DNA of 64,000 nt from Thermoplasmata archaeon (lineage in GTDB: Archaea; Thermoplasmatota; Thermoplasmata; Thermoplasmatales; Thermoplasmataceae). The position numbers were made by a program, and so were the translations under genes. This document shows positions 24,081 through 32,798 of this stretch, piece after piece. Each line of letters begins with the position of its first letter. The first letter of the stretch is position 1. Under the pieces are notes generated by a model. The model worked only from the letters and a program-made list of their open reading frames with translations, did not search any database and was not told the origin of the DNA. The DNA lies in assembly GCA_021810045.1 (NCBI GenBank), contig JAJZJR010000003.1:1-64000 (forward strand), written 5' to 3'.

Positions 24081-24088
24081 CTTTATAG
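24081..24088 (+). promoter_or_regulatory. TATA box before the 75-aa conserved protein
   Basis: CTTTATAG is centred 30 nt before the ATG at 24115, so the leader is three bases or fewer. Confidence 0.45.
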
Positions 24089-24114
24089 CTTTCCCCTATT
24101 AAGCTTGGAAGCCA

Positions 24115-24342
24115 ATGAAAACCTATCTTAAAGTAACATTTTCGAGCGAGGGAGCCAAACCCAGCGAAGTAATCAATAGGTTGAGGTCGCTTGGATTCAA
24201 GCCAGTTATAGGAGAACAGGATTTAATCTACGAATGGGGCGACAGCGCCACAACTGAGGACTCAATCTGGTTCGCAGACAAAATTCAGGCTACACTTGAA
24301 GGCTTTAAGGTTATGTTCCAGATAGAGACTTTGAACGATTAA
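24115..24342 (+). CDS. Small conserved-looking hypothetical protein (75 aa)
   Basis: 75-residue soluble protein (MKTYLKVTFSSEGAKPSEV...). The alternating pattern, with a helix SEVINRLRSLGF between strands LKVTF and LIYEW, then a helix WFADKIQATLEGF and strand KVMFQIETL, suggests a ferredoxin-like beta-alpha-beta unit. It has its own promoter. No family name assigned; a role in RNA or metal binding cannot be told from sequence. Confidence 0.6.
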   Translation: MKTYLKVTFSSEGAKPSEVINRLRSLGFKPVIGEQDLIYEWGDSATTEDSIWFADKIQATLEGFKVMFQIETLND

Positions 24343-24421
24343 GTTTAGTTTTTACAATAAATATTAATTGGATAAGTATGGATTTTCAGGTATCCTGAAA
24401 GTTATCTTTCTCAAATTCCAC

Positions 24422-24718
24422 TCATTGCTTGTAGGGTATCCTTCTGACATCGTTGCAGTTGCTGCACGTTACAAGGCACAATCCTCTCTTGATCCTGACT
24501 CTTGTAAGATTTCCATATGGGTGGCCGCATTTCTTGCAGTATGACCTCTTGATATCAATGGGGAGCGGCATATCCAATCTTTTTGCAATGGCCTCTGCCA
24601 GTCTCATGTACCGTTTGCCCAGATGCGAATCTGAAGATTCCCTCGCAAGATAGGAAAGTTTCAGGATTCTTTCCCTGGCCACATCCTTTGGTGGAGGGAT
24701 TTTTCTGTGATGTACCAT
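24422..24718 (-). CDS. rnp4: RNase P protein component 4 (Rpp21/Rpr2)
   Basis: Subunit of archaeal RNase P, which trims tRNA 5' leaders. About 98 aa with an N-terminal helix pair (RERILKLSYLAR..YMRLAEAIAKRL) and a zinc ribbon: CKKCG near residue 61 and CSNC near residue 86, the family's four Cys. Start at ATG 24718; an in-frame ATG at 24727 is possible. It is divergent from the phosphoglycolate phosphatase gene with only 26 bp between starts, so the two promoters must overlap. Confidence 0.9.
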   Translation of the reverse strand: MVHHRKIPPPKDVARERILKLSYLARESSDSHLGKRYMRLAEAIAKRLDMPLPIDIKRSYCKKCGHPYGNLTRVRIKRGLCLVTCSNCNDVRRIPYKQ

Positions 24719-24744
24719 TATAAACATTCAGGAAATTACTGCCA

Positions 24745-25416
24745 ATGATAAAGCTTGTCCTTCTAGACGTCGACGGGACTATCACAGATCCTGGTAGGCT
24801 GATCTCCCTGAGGGCTATTGAAGCCATAAGGAAAGTACAGAACGACGGGGTAATCGTCAGTTTGGCAAGTGGAAATGTAATCCCGGTGATGTACGGGGTC
24901 AAAACATTTGTAGGGGTGAAGGCACCGGTCTTTGCCGAGAATGGTGGAGCAATGTTCCAGAACGACAATATAACTCCTTTCTTCTCAATGGATATGCCTA
25001 AAAGACTATTCGAAAAACTGGAAAGTGAGGAAAAATTAAAAGGAATACTTTCAAACAAATGGCGATTAACTTCCATGGCTTATGTTCCCGTAGAAGGGCA
25101 CCAGGCTGAAATAACAAGTGAGGCAGAATCTGAAGGTCTTGTCACAGTGGATAGCGGCTTTTCCTGGCATCTCCTGAACAGGGGCCAGGATAAAGGGTTT
25201 GCACTTGAAAAACTAAAAGAGATATATTCTCTGGACTACGATGAAATTCTTGTTATGGGTGACTCATACAATGACGCACCCATGTTCAAGAAAGACGTTG
25301 TAAAGGCAGTTCCGGCAAACGCAGAGGAGAGCCTTAAAACCATAGCTGACCACATTACCAAGGAAGGAAATGGGGATGGAGTGGCTGAAATCCTTCTAAA
25401 TCTAAGATCACTTTAG
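24745..25416 (+). CDS. pgp: Phosphoglycolate phosphatase, archaeal HAD type
   Basis: HAD hydrolase with motif I DVDGT (Asp8/Asp10), motif II Ser in SLASGN, Lys in GQDKGFAL and motif IV GDSYNDAPMF. Close in size and motifs to Thermoplasma acidophilum TA0175, a phosphoglycolate phosphatase with a small cap domain (residues 80-150). 223 aa is normal. Its 3' end overlaps the convergent pyrC gene by 9 bp. Confidence 0.88.
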   Translation: MIKLVLLDVDGTITDPGRLISLRAIEAIRKVQNDGVIVSLASGNVIPVMYGVKTFVGVKAPVFAENGGAMFQNDNITPFFSMDMPKRLFEKLESEEKLKGILSNKWRLTSMAYVPVEGHQAEITSEAESEGLVTVDSGFSWHLLNRGQDKGFALEKLKEIYSLDYDEILVMGDSYNDAPMFKKDVVKAVPANAEESLKTIADHITKEGNGDGVAEILLNLRSL

Positions 25417-26661
25417 TTCAGCAAGATGCTTTCCAATCCTATCTTCAATAAATTCCCCATCTTCTATGATCAATTCACCACGAAGTGCAACATTGTCCGG
25501 AAATACCACAGGTAATTCATGGAATGGTGATACAGGGGTTTTAGAATGGAGCCTTTCCTGGTTCAGCCTCTTAATATCGCTGAAACGGAAACTGAAGAAA
25601 TCGGCATAATATCCCAACTCAAGCTTTCCCTTCTTGATTCCCATAAATTCTGCAGGGTTTCTGATTGCAGTGTTATATAAAACATCAAGACTTAGTATTT
25701 TCTTTTGGACTAGGGCCAGGAGAAGTGGGATCCGTGTTTCAACACCAATAATTCCAGACGGTGCCTGAGGAAACTCTTCCTTGTCGTGTTCAGTGTGGGG
25801 AGCGTGATCCGAAGAAAGCAGATCATACTTCCCATCAAGGTAGGCCTGAAGATTCCTTTCCTGTGTAGCTTTGTCCCTCAGGGGTGGATTCACTTTCCCC
25901 CATGACCCAGAATCAGAATCAGTGTTGAGAAGAAGATGATGAGGAGTTACTTCCCCCATAATCTTTCCCTGAAGTATCTCTAAACTATCCGGGGTGCTGA
26001 TATGGGCCATTAGTGAATGATTAACATCAAGTTCCAGCATTGTTTTCGCAGATTTCAGTTCGCACTCTTCCGGTCTGCTCATTTCATGCTCTGACAGGCT
26101 GTTTACCTCTGACTTCCTGTGTGCCAGAAGACACTGGGCATCCTCTCCGTGGAAAACAACCGGTTTCCCAAGATCACGGAGTCCCTGGAGCTCCTTCTGG
26201 GGAATATCTCCAACGGGAAGGCTGTTGGTGCTTCCTCCAAGGTATATCTTTATGGAACTGCTTCTTTTGTCAATAATCTGGGAATTTCGCCCGTTGAACA
26301 TTGAATATAGGCCAAAATCAACATATGCCCTGTTCTGAACTGAATGAAGCTTGTCGTCAAATGATGCATAGTCTAGTACAGGCACCTTATTGTTTGGCAT
26401 GTCAAACACTGTCGTAGTACCGCCGAACGCAGCAGAAACTGTTCCGGAACGGAAATCCTCTTTCTGTGTTTCCCCGGGATCCCTGAAGTGCACATGCGTA
26501 TCTGTTCCAGCTGGAAGAATGGCACCGAACAGTTCTTTTCTTATTCCGCCTTTCAGGTTCTTACCAATCTTGGCTATTTTTCCGTTGTTTATCCCAACCT
26601 CAAGGTCCTGGAATTTGCCCTCAAAGTAGAATTTTCCCACAAGAATTGTGTCAAAAGCCAA
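25408..26661 (-). CDS. pyrC: Dihydroorotase
   Basis: Zinc amidohydrolase closing the dihydroorotate ring in pyrimidine synthesis. Metal-binding HVHFRDPG near residue 56, the substrate Arg within it, VVFHGED, LMAHIST and the Asp in SSDHAPH. 417 aa fits the class I enzyme. The start is TTG, five bases after the queE stop, with GGGGGTG just before. pyrB and pyrI lie 27 kb away, so the pathway genes are scattered. It overlaps the convergent pgp gene by 9 bp. Confidence 0.92.
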   Translation of the reverse strand: MAFDTILVGKFYFEGKFQDLEVGINNGKIAKIGKNLKGGIRKELFGAILPAGTDTHVHFRDPGETQKEDFRSGTVSAAFGGTTTVFDMPNNKVPVLDYASFDDKLHSVQNRAYVDFGLYSMFNGRNSQIIDKRSSSIKIYLGGSTNSLPVGDIPQKELQGLRDLGKPVVFHGEDAQCLLAHRKSEVNSLSEHEMSRPEECELKSAKTMLELDVNHSLMAHISTPDSLEILQGKIMGEVTPHHLLLNTDSDSGSWGKVNPPLRDKATQERNLQAYLDGKYDLLSSDHAPHTEHDKEEFPQAPSGIIGVETRIPLLLALVQKKILSLDVLYNTAIRNPAEFMGIKKGKLELGYYADFFSFRFSDIKRLNQERLHSKTPVSPFHELPVVFPDNVALRGELIIEDGEFIEDRIGKHLAELK

Positions 26662-26666
26662 TTCAT

Positions 26667-27302
26667 CTACACCCCCGATATTTCTCCCCAGATCAATTTG
26701 TGCATCTGTGTGAGTACCCTTACCTGGAGGTCATCGGAAAGTGTGGATTCCACCAGCCATTTCAAGTCGGTACCCCAGGCTGGCTGGAAAACGATTTCGC
26801 ACTTTATCTCATCCTTGTGGCTGTTCAGGAAATTCTTGGCATATTGATAGTCATTATCGTCCTGGATTACAAATTTGATATAGTCGGAAGGACGCAGCAG
26901 AGAAAGGTTAGGCAGGTGAATTGAATTTTCCTCTCCCGATGAGGGGGTTTTTACATCCATGTCTATAACCGTGCCTGATATTGATGTGAATTTGTTGACA
27001 GGAAGCGACCCGCTTGTTTCGATAAGTACCTTTTTTCCTGCCTCTACAATTTTAACAACAAATTCTTCAGCATCTCTCTGGAGAAGTGGTTCTCCTCCGG
27101 TAAAACATATCCAGTCTTCCTTTGCCTCCCTGACCTCGCTAACCAGTTCAGGAATTTCCTTCTCACTGCCCCCTTCAAATGTGTAAGTGGAATCACACCA
27201 TTTGCACCTCAAATTGCATCTGTTGGTCCGAACAAAAAACATGGGGATACCTATCAGTGTGCCTTCACCCTGAATGCTGTGGAAAGTTTCTGTTAATCTC
27301 AA
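26667..27302 (-). CDS. queE: 7-carboxy-7-deazaguanine synthase
   Basis: Radical SAM enzyme that makes the deazaguanine ring, here for archaeosine in tRNA. The short signature CNLRCKWC holds the 4Fe-4S cysteines; SIQGEGTLIGIPMFFVR at the start and FTGGEPLLQ are typical of QueE. 211 aa is normal. The start is probably TTG at 27302, since the nearby ATG is out of frame. Operon with pyrC. Confidence 0.92.
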   Translation of the reverse strand: MRLTETFHSIQGEGTLIGIPMFFVRTNRCNLRCKWCDSTYTFEGGSEKEIPELVSEVREAKEDWICFTGGEPLLQRDAEEFVVKIVEAGKKVLIETSGSLPVNKFTSISGTVIDMDVKTPSSGEENSIHLPNLSLLRPSDYIKFVIQDDNDYQYAKNFLNSHKDEIKCEIVFQPAWGTDLKWLVESTLSDDLQVRVLTQMHKLIWGEISGV

Positions 27303-27380
27303 TGCAACTGTATTTCATATGGGAATAAACCTTTAACTTAATTCATGTTATTTTTTTCAACACCAGTAATCCACAAAAGG

Positions 27381-27388
27381 TTTTAACA
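27381..27388 (+). promoter_or_regulatory. TATA-like box of pepQ-priL
   Basis: TTTTAACA is centred about 29 nt before the ATG at 27413, so the mRNA is probably leaderless. This supports that ATG over the upstream in-frame TTG at 27398. Confidence 0.4.
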
Positions 27389-27412
27389 CAGATTCCATTG
27401 TCAATTGATAAT

Positions 27413-28492
27413 ATGGACTTCAAGAGAATATTTGACTATGCAAGGGAAACCGATGCAATTTTGATAGTTCAGGGAGACGAGAACAGTGTGGACAAGACTT
27501 TCTTCTACCTCACTGGAGTTTCTGGAGGTCTCTTTGAGGGCTCGGCACTTATTGTTAAACCTGACGAACTCAAGATCATAACTTCAGCACTGGAAGAGGA
27601 AACTGCAAGACAAACCGGTCTTGAAGTCATAGTTGCAAACGGCAAAAACGAGTTTGAGAACGCCGTGAAAGAGAATCTGAACAACACAAATATTGTTGGC
27701 CTCAACTATTCATCACTTACACTCGAGCAGTATAAAAGGCTGCTGAGAGTGATTCCGGACAAGGAATTCATTGATGTGTCAAACTCCATAATGGAATCAA
27801 GAAGAATGAAGAACCCGGAGGAACTCTCAAGGATCAGAGAAGCAGCCAAAATAGGTAGCGAGGCATTTGAAAAGGTTATTGGAAAACTACACGAAGGCAT
27901 TACAGAAAGTGAAGTTGCTTCCGAGTTGGCTTACGAAATGATGAAACTCGGGGCATCTGAACCATCTTTTTCATCCATCGTAGCATTTGGCGAAAATGCG
28001 TCTATGCCACATTACTCCCCCGGAGACAGGAAACTAAGGAAGAACGAGTTTGTACTCATGGATTTTGGGGCAAAATACAAGCGGTACTGCTCAGACATTA
28101 CAAGAACAGTAGTTTACGGAAAAGCCAATGACGAAATGAGGGAAATGTATGGCATAGTTCACAAGGCACAGACTGAGAGTATGAACATAATAAAGGAAAA
28201 CGTAAATGGAAGAGACGTGGACCTAACCGCAAGGAAGGTTATAGACGATTCAAAATTCAAAGGCAGGTTCATACACTCATTAGGACACGGCCTTGGAATG
28301 GATGTACATGATCACCCTGCACTGGCTTCAACATTCGACTTCCCGCTAAAAGAGAACATGGTAGTTACTGTTGAGCCGGGTGTTTATATCCCGAAGGTTG
28401 GAGGAGTAAGAATTGAGGACGACGTCATTGTTAAAAAGGACGGATTTGAGCTCATCACAACTGCTCCAAGGGACCTCATTGAAGTATCTTAA
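27413..28492 (+). CDS. pepQ: Xaa-Pro dipeptidase (M24 family)
   Basis: Metallopeptidase cleaving X-Pro dipeptides. The creatinase-like N-domain spans 1-125 and the pita-bread domain 130-359. Metal ligands are recognisable: DFGAKYKRYCSDITRT (two Asp), HSLGHGLGMDVHD (His), TVEPGVYI (Glu) and RIEDDV (Glu). About 359 aa fits. The stop is followed directly by the priL ATG (TAAATG). Confidence 0.9.
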   Translation: MDFKRIFDYARETDAILIVQGDENSVDKTFFYLTGVSGGLFEGSALIVKPDELKIITSALEEETARQTGLEVIVANGKNEFENAVKENLNNTNIVGLNYSSLTLEQYKRLLRVIPDKEFIDVSNSIMESRRMKNPEELSRIREAAKIGSEAFEKVIGKLHEGITESEVASELAYEMMKLGASEPSFSSIVAFGENASMPHYSPGDRKLRKNEFVLMDFGAKYKRYCSDITRTVVYGKANDEMREMYGIVHKAQTESMNIIKENVNGRDVDLTARKVIDDSKFKGRFIHSLGHGLGMDVHDHPALASTFDFPLKENMVVTVEPGVYIPKVGGVRIEDDVIVKKDGFELITTAPRDLIEVS

Positions 28493-29524
28493 ATGATACC
28501 TCAGGCAGCAAACGCCTACCTGGATGTAAGGGATGAATCAATATCCCACATCCTTTCTTCTTTTGACACAAAATCCTCCCAGATTAGAAGACACGCTGTC
28601 AGATTAATAATTGAGGCCATGGGAAATGAAAAAGAAAGGGAGGTGAGTGCAATTGACGATCTTATCTGTCTTCCTCTTTCCCTGTGGCTCCTCAGGCATG
28701 TAAACGAGCATATACTTACTTCAAGAGTAATAAACCACGCGAGAGATATTGTTGAAGATTTTCTGGCGGCATCTTCGCTTGCACCCGAATTTGTTCCGGA
28801 TTACGCCAACAGATACGGAGTACAAATACAGTATTCAGAGGATGACGAGGTTTTCACTATGCCCGTAGGAACTTTTGTTACATACACCTCCAGGGTAACA
28901 GGCTTCAAGTATCGGCTGGTTTATCAGAATGTAAGGAAAGGTATAGTTTACACGGACAGGGAAATAGCTGCAAAAGTAGTACGCGAAGCATTTGTAAGGC
29001 ATGTTCTTGAAGCATACGAATCTATAGAACCTGGAAAGACTGCTATTGTGCTGGAGCCAATGAAAAACAGCATTGAAGAGATAGTAGATACCCTTCAGAA
29101 ATCAGGAATAACCAAGAATTTTGATCTTGGAGAAGTCGATTTTAATCTGTTTCCACCCTGTATAAAGGAATTTATTTCTGAGATGCAGGACGGCGTAAAC
29201 CTTCCGCACATGGCCAGGTTCACTCTTGTGAGTTTCCTGCACAAGATAGGTATGGACAATAATGCCATTATCGGGTTATTCAAAACCGCTCCTGACTTCA
29301 GGGAGACACTTACTACCTACCAGGTTAACCATGTCACCGGTGAGAAATCAAGTACAGAGTATTCTCCACCCAAATGCAGTGTGCTGCAATCCAATCACCT
29401 GTGCTATAAAGGAGACGATCCACTTTGCAATAAGGAGTGGCTCAAACATCCCCTGCGATATTATACAATAAAAAAGAAACCTAAGAACCAGCCAAAGAGA
29501 CCAAGAAGAAATCCTGACGAATAG
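28493..29524 (+). CDS. priL: DNA primase large subunit
   Basis: Regulatory subunit of the archaeal/eukaryotic-type primase. The C-terminal half holds the four cysteines of the 4Fe-4S cluster: FPPC near 223, PPKC near 296, NHLC near 305 and DPLC near 313, followed by HPLRYY. A Lys/Arg/Pro-rich tail ends the protein. 343 aa is usual. It follows pepQ without a gap, so it depends on the pepQ promoter. Confidence 0.93.
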   Translation: MIPQAANAYLDVRDESISHILSSFDTKSSQIRRHAVRLIIEAMGNEKEREVSAIDDLICLPLSLWLLRHVNEHILTSRVINHARDIVEDFLAASSLAPEFVPDYANRYGVQIQYSEDDEVFTMPVGTFVTYTSRVTGFKYRLVYQNVRKGIVYTDREIAAKVVREAFVRHVLEAYESIEPGKTAIVLEPMKNSIEEIVDTLQKSGITKNFDLGEVDFNLFPPCIKEFISEMQDGVNLPHMARFTLVSFLHKIGMDNNAIIGLFKTAPDFRETLTTYQVNHVTGEKSSTEYSPPKCSVLQSNHLCYKGDDPLCNKEWLKHPLRYYTIKKKPKNQPKRPRRNPDE

Positions 29525-29557
29525 TTATTTTCTTTAACGGAACCACGTTGGGGTGAG

Positions 29558-30055
29558 ATGCCAGTAAAATCAAGAAAGGCTGAATTTTCAGATCTTCCCG
29601 ACATTGCAAGAATCTATAATCAGGGCATCCAGGACAGGATTGCCACTTTTGAAGCAGACCAGAAATCGCCGGAGGACCTGGAACCATGGATCAGATCCAG
29701 GTATCCTGTGGTAGTAGCAACAAATGAAGGCAAAGTAGTTGCTTTTGCCGCGAGTTTTCCTTACAGCAGCCGGGAGTGTTATCGGGGGGTTGGTGAATTC
29801 TCAGTTTATGTTGAAAGATCAAATCGTGGAAAAGGTACCGGAAAAACTATCATGAAGTCCTTAATTGATGCAGTTGGAGAGGCAGGAATGTGGAAGCTTG
29901 TTTCCAGGGTATTTGTTGAAAACATTGCAAGCAGAAGTATGCTAAGGAAAATAGGATTCAGAGAGGTTGGTATTTATGAAAAACATGCCCAGCTAGACGG
30001 TGTCTGGAAAGATGTTGTTATTGTTGAATACCTGATCGGGATAAATATGCACTAA
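29558..30055 (+). CDS. GNAT acetyltransferase, phosphinothricin-acetyltransferase-like
   Basis: 165-residue N-acetyltransferase. The start AEFSDLPDIARIYNQGI and the acetyl-CoA motif VERSNRGKGTGKTIM, followed by VFVENIASRSMLRKIGF, match the PAT/YncA group, which acetylates small amines such as methionine sulfoximine or sulfone. GGGGTGAG lies just before the ATG. Convergent with SRP19, overlapping by 4 bp. Confidence 0.82.
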   Translation: MPVKSRKAEFSDLPDIARIYNQGIQDRIATFEADQKSPEDLEPWIRSRYPVVVATNEGKVVAFAASFPYSSRECYRGVGEFSVYVERSNRGKGTGKTIMKSLIDAVGEAGMWKLVSRVFVENIASRSMLRKIGFREVGIYEKHAQLDGVWKDVVIVEYLIGINMH

Positions 30056-30303
30056 AGTTTTCTTTCTATTAGTTCAATCAATGTACTTTTCTTTATGTTT
30101 GCTTCAACCACGTACATTTTACAGGGTTCCCAGGGTATTCTGGGATAATGTGCGTCTCTGGCTTCAAACTGGAATCGCAGGGATCTGAGTATCTCCTCAA
30201 GCCTGTTTTCAGAAAATTTCTTTGCAGCTTCTATAGAGATTCTTCTGCCTTTGGATTTTGAGATTTTAGGATTAAAATATTGGGAATAGAGAGTCAGAGT
30301 CAT
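30052..30303 (-). CDS. srp19: Signal recognition particle 19 kDa protein
   Basis: Small RNA-binding subunit that helps SRP54 bind 7S RNA. Signature features are YFNPKISKSKGRRIS near the start and the end PWEPCKMYVVEA. 83 aa is short, but archaeal SRP19 runs 80-100 aa. Its ATG overlaps the eS8 stop, so the two form one operon. Confidence 0.9.
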   Translation of the reverse strand: MTLTLYSQYFNPKISKSKGRRISIEAAKKFSENRLEEILRSLRFQFEARDAHYPRIPWEPCKMYVVEANIKKSTLIELIERKL

Positions 30304-30677
30304 AATAGGACTGCGTTAACTACTCCGTCTTGTCCAGGTCTGGAAGTTACTCTTGCATCTCCCAGTTCAGTCTGAATGACTGTTCCCCTGTTGATTATAT
30401 TTCTCTGTACATAGTGGGGATTGGCTGGGTTTTCTTTTACAGTCTGGATCTTGACTTTCTTCGTAGCTTTATCTGCAGGAACATAAACATTGGCAACTTC
30501 AGTTCTCATGAGAACTGCCTTGTTGTTTCCACCAAGTGTGCGAATTACTTTCCTTGCGTCAGTTCCAACTCTAGTAAGAGTGGGTTCTCTACCAAGCTCG
30601 AATCTTCTCTTTGACCTGGAAGCCCTAAGCTTTCCACCGGTTGGTTTTTTTCTGGATTTACCTTGAAATATTGTCAT
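30300..30677 (-). CDS. rps8e: 30S ribosomal protein eS8
   Basis: Ribosomal protein of the small subunit, 125 aa, with the typical basic start FQGKSRKKPTGGKLRASRSK and the conserved ANVYVPADKA and NPANPHYVQRNIINRGT. GTGATG precedes the start. First gene of the eS8-SRP19 unit, combining translation and protein targeting. Confidence 0.95.
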   Translation of the reverse strand: MTIFQGKSRKKPTGGKLRASRSKRRFELGREPTLTRVGTDARKVIRTLGGNNKAVLMRTEVANVYVPADKATKKVKIQTVKENPANPHYVQRNIINRGTVIQTELGDARVTSRPGQDGVVNAVLL

Positions 30678-30764
30678 TTCTACATCACTGGTTCAATCTT
30701 GCCATGGTGACAGGGATTGTTGTTCCATATCATATGGTAGAATAAATAATTTGATCTTCTGAAC

Positions 30765-31331
30765 TCATTCCTTAAGCAGATTCAAGTGATCCTTGAACCA
30801 GTATCTGCTTTCAACTGTTGAGATTATCACAGACCTGTCGGTAGGCTTTCCTTTTTTTATCTCATCCAATATTGTTCTGTGCATTTCATCCCATGATCCA
30901 TTTTCAAGTTCAAAAAACACTGAAGAAAACAGCTTGTGTTTTGCCCGATACAATGAGTCGGTAACTTCGGAATTAATTGTCTCTGGTCCTTTCCAGTATT
31001 GAGTAAGGTAGTTGTATATGGTGTCATTGATAAGATCGAGCATATTTTTCTTGATACTGAGTTCCGGGCTGTTAAGGTTCGCCTCGATATATTCCTCCCT
31101 GAATTTATCGAACTGTTTGCCGTCCACGCCGGAAGGTATTATTGATGCACCTGTTGCTTTCCCAAGAGAACTGTAGAAATCCGATTCTGTAAAATTTTTG
31201 TATTCTGCTTCAGAGATTTCAGTAATGAATATCCTGTCGGGATTTAATTGCCTTATAAGTTCTAACAGGACTCCCTCATCATAACCCCTCACCGAAATGC
31301 CTAAACTGGCAACTGAGGATAAGACTTCCAT
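30765..31331 (-). CDS. Hypothetical protein (188 aa)
   Basis: Soluble alpha/beta protein that I do not recognise. The N-terminus (LSSVASLGISVRGYDEGVLLELIRQLNPDRIFITEIS) looks like a Rossmann-like half. The rest is helical, with conserved-looking YLTQYWKGPETIN and YRAKHKLFSSVF and a C-terminal STVESRYWFKDHL. No signal peptide or membrane helix. It is separated from eS8 by about 90 bp and could be the last gene of nothing larger. Function unknown. Confidence 0.6.
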   Translation of the reverse strand: MEVLSSVASLGISVRGYDEGVLLELIRQLNPDRIFITEISEAEYKNFTESDFYSSLGKATGASIIPSGVDGKQFDKFREEYIEANLNSPELSIKKNMLDLINDTIYNYLTQYWKGPETINSEVTDSLYRAKHKLFSSVFFELENGSWDEMHRTILDEIKKGKPTDRSVIISTVESRYWFKDHLNLLKE

Positions 31332-31439
31332 GAGTACATTAAATGTTAATAGACAATTAAGATTTCTATTCCAGAACCAGAGATTTTCCTGTAACTTTGT
31401 ACAACAAATGTTATATCCTCTTCACTCTTGCCTTTAATT

Positions 31440-31763
31440 ATGGCAAAAAGGTCACTAGACCAGCTTATCGGTCTCGTAGGAGGCTTTATCGGGATAATAA
31501 TGGGCGCAATAGGGATGGGCCTGCATAGGCTGGTTGCCTCAATTTCAATGGGTGCCTCTGAAACCATGTTGCTCTTTTCAGTCATAGGTCTGGTTGGAGC
31601 CCTCCTTGTGACTTCTCGCAAGAAAGATGCCAGCATGATAATGATCGTGATAGGTCTTGCCGGAATCATCGCTTTCCCAGCTTTTGTTGGCGGCGTGATG
31701 GTTTATGTTACTATCATACCGTTCATCATCCTTCTAATTGCCGGGGTAATTTCAAGGCTTTAG
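31440..31763 (+). CDS. Small multi-helix membrane protein (107 aa)
   Basis: Four hydrophobic segments rich in Gly, Ile and Met, with a short basic loop (TSRKKD). I start at the ATG at 31440; the upstream TTG adds only four residues. It resembles small DUF4064-like membrane proteins, but I cannot assign a family. Transcribed in the same direction as the next gene but 60 bp apart, with T-rich DNA between. Confidence 0.6.
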   Translation: MAKRSLDQLIGLVGGFIGIIMGAIGMGLHRLVASISMGASETMLLFSVIGLVGALLVTSRKKDASMIMIVIGLAGIIAFPAFVGGVMVYVTIIPFIILLIAGVISRL

Positions 31764-31823
31764 CCATATTTTTATATTTTTTTGCTAACGTAGTTTTTAA
31801 TACCATATAATTGATGATATGTT

Positions 31824-32774
31824 ATGGGGCTGCTTGAAATACTGAATTCAGTTGCTTTGGTAACCTCATTGTTATTTATCGCCTTCACTATGTCAAGGGA
31901 CCCCAGGCGATTTGCAATTTCATACTTGATAATTTCTGTTTTCGGGCTGTTATTTTTCCTCTTGTTTACAACCACAATGCCATTTCTGGTAATGGTGTTG
32001 TCTGTAATCAGCGTAAAATATCTTTACTCAAGAATATTCTATTATTTTACGCCGGTTCTTTTCATCATCGGAATAGCCCTTATTGTAATGCGTGTGGATC
32101 TCCTTATCTGGGCTATTTTCGACCTCTCAGTAGGAATCGGAATATCCACTTCCCTTTTCTCAGACAAGCAGAGCAGAGAAAGGATTGCAGCCAACAATAA
32201 ATCCAAGGGTGCAGATGTAAAGAAGGAAGTTGACAGGGATCTTATCCAGGTAGGTGCCGGCATTATTATCCTTATGCTCCTTTTTACTATGAATCAGAAA
32301 GAATTCCGAATGACCCTGAGCATGGCAATTTTCCCTCTGTATATGATAGGAAATTATTATTCAATGGCACCAGACACAAAACTTGGAAAAACACTGAATT
32401 TCTTTGAAAGGCCTACAACCCCCCTTGGACTTGGTGCAATATGGTTTGCTGCAGGCATACTCATTGCATTGGGTATCGTGAACTCTGTTTCAATACTTGC
32501 CATAATAATATTTGTTACCACAATAGGCGATTCCCTGGCAACTATATTTGGCAGCCTCGTCAAATCTCCAAAACTTCCATACAACAGGAAAAAATCCTTA
32601 GCAGGTTTCATGGCAATCTTCCTGTTTTCAGGAGCATTTGGTTTTGTACTTATTGGCTGGCAGGGTCTGGCCATAGCACTTCTTTCCGCAGTGGTGGAGA
32701 GCATATCACTTCACCCGCTTGATGACAACTTCATTCTGCCTGTGATTCTAGGGGCATTTTCATATGTGGTTTAA
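31824..32774 (+). CDS. CTP-dependent dolichol/lipid kinase-like membrane protein
   Basis: 316-residue protein with about eight membrane helices and the signature of the SEC59/CdsA-like family in its second half: GDSLATIFGSLVKSPKLPYNRKKSLAG, and VESISLHPLDDNFILPV near the end, where the acidic residues bind metal-CTP. It probably phosphorylates or activates a polyprenol for glycan synthesis. Sequons in neighbouring exported proteins make a dolichol-phosphate pathway plausible. A phosphatidate cytidylyltransferase cannot be excluded. Confidence 0.75.
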   Translation: MGLLEILNSVALVTSLLFIAFTMSRDPRRFAISYLIISVFGLLFFLLFTTTMPFLVMVLSVISVKYLYSRIFYYFTPVLFIIGIALIVMRVDLLIWAIFDLSVGIGISTSLFSDKQSRERIAANNKSKGADVKKEVDRDLIQVGAGIIILMLLFTMNQKEFRMTLSMAIFPLYMIGNYYSMAPDTKLGKTLNFFERPTTPLGLGAIWFAAGILIALGIVNSVSILAIIIFVTTIGDSLATIFGSLVKSPKLPYNRKKSLAGFMAIFLFSGAFGFVLIGWQGLAIALLSAVVESISLHPLDDNFILPVILGAFSYVV

Positions 32775-32798
32775 AAGCAGTCCTTAAAAATTCAAAAT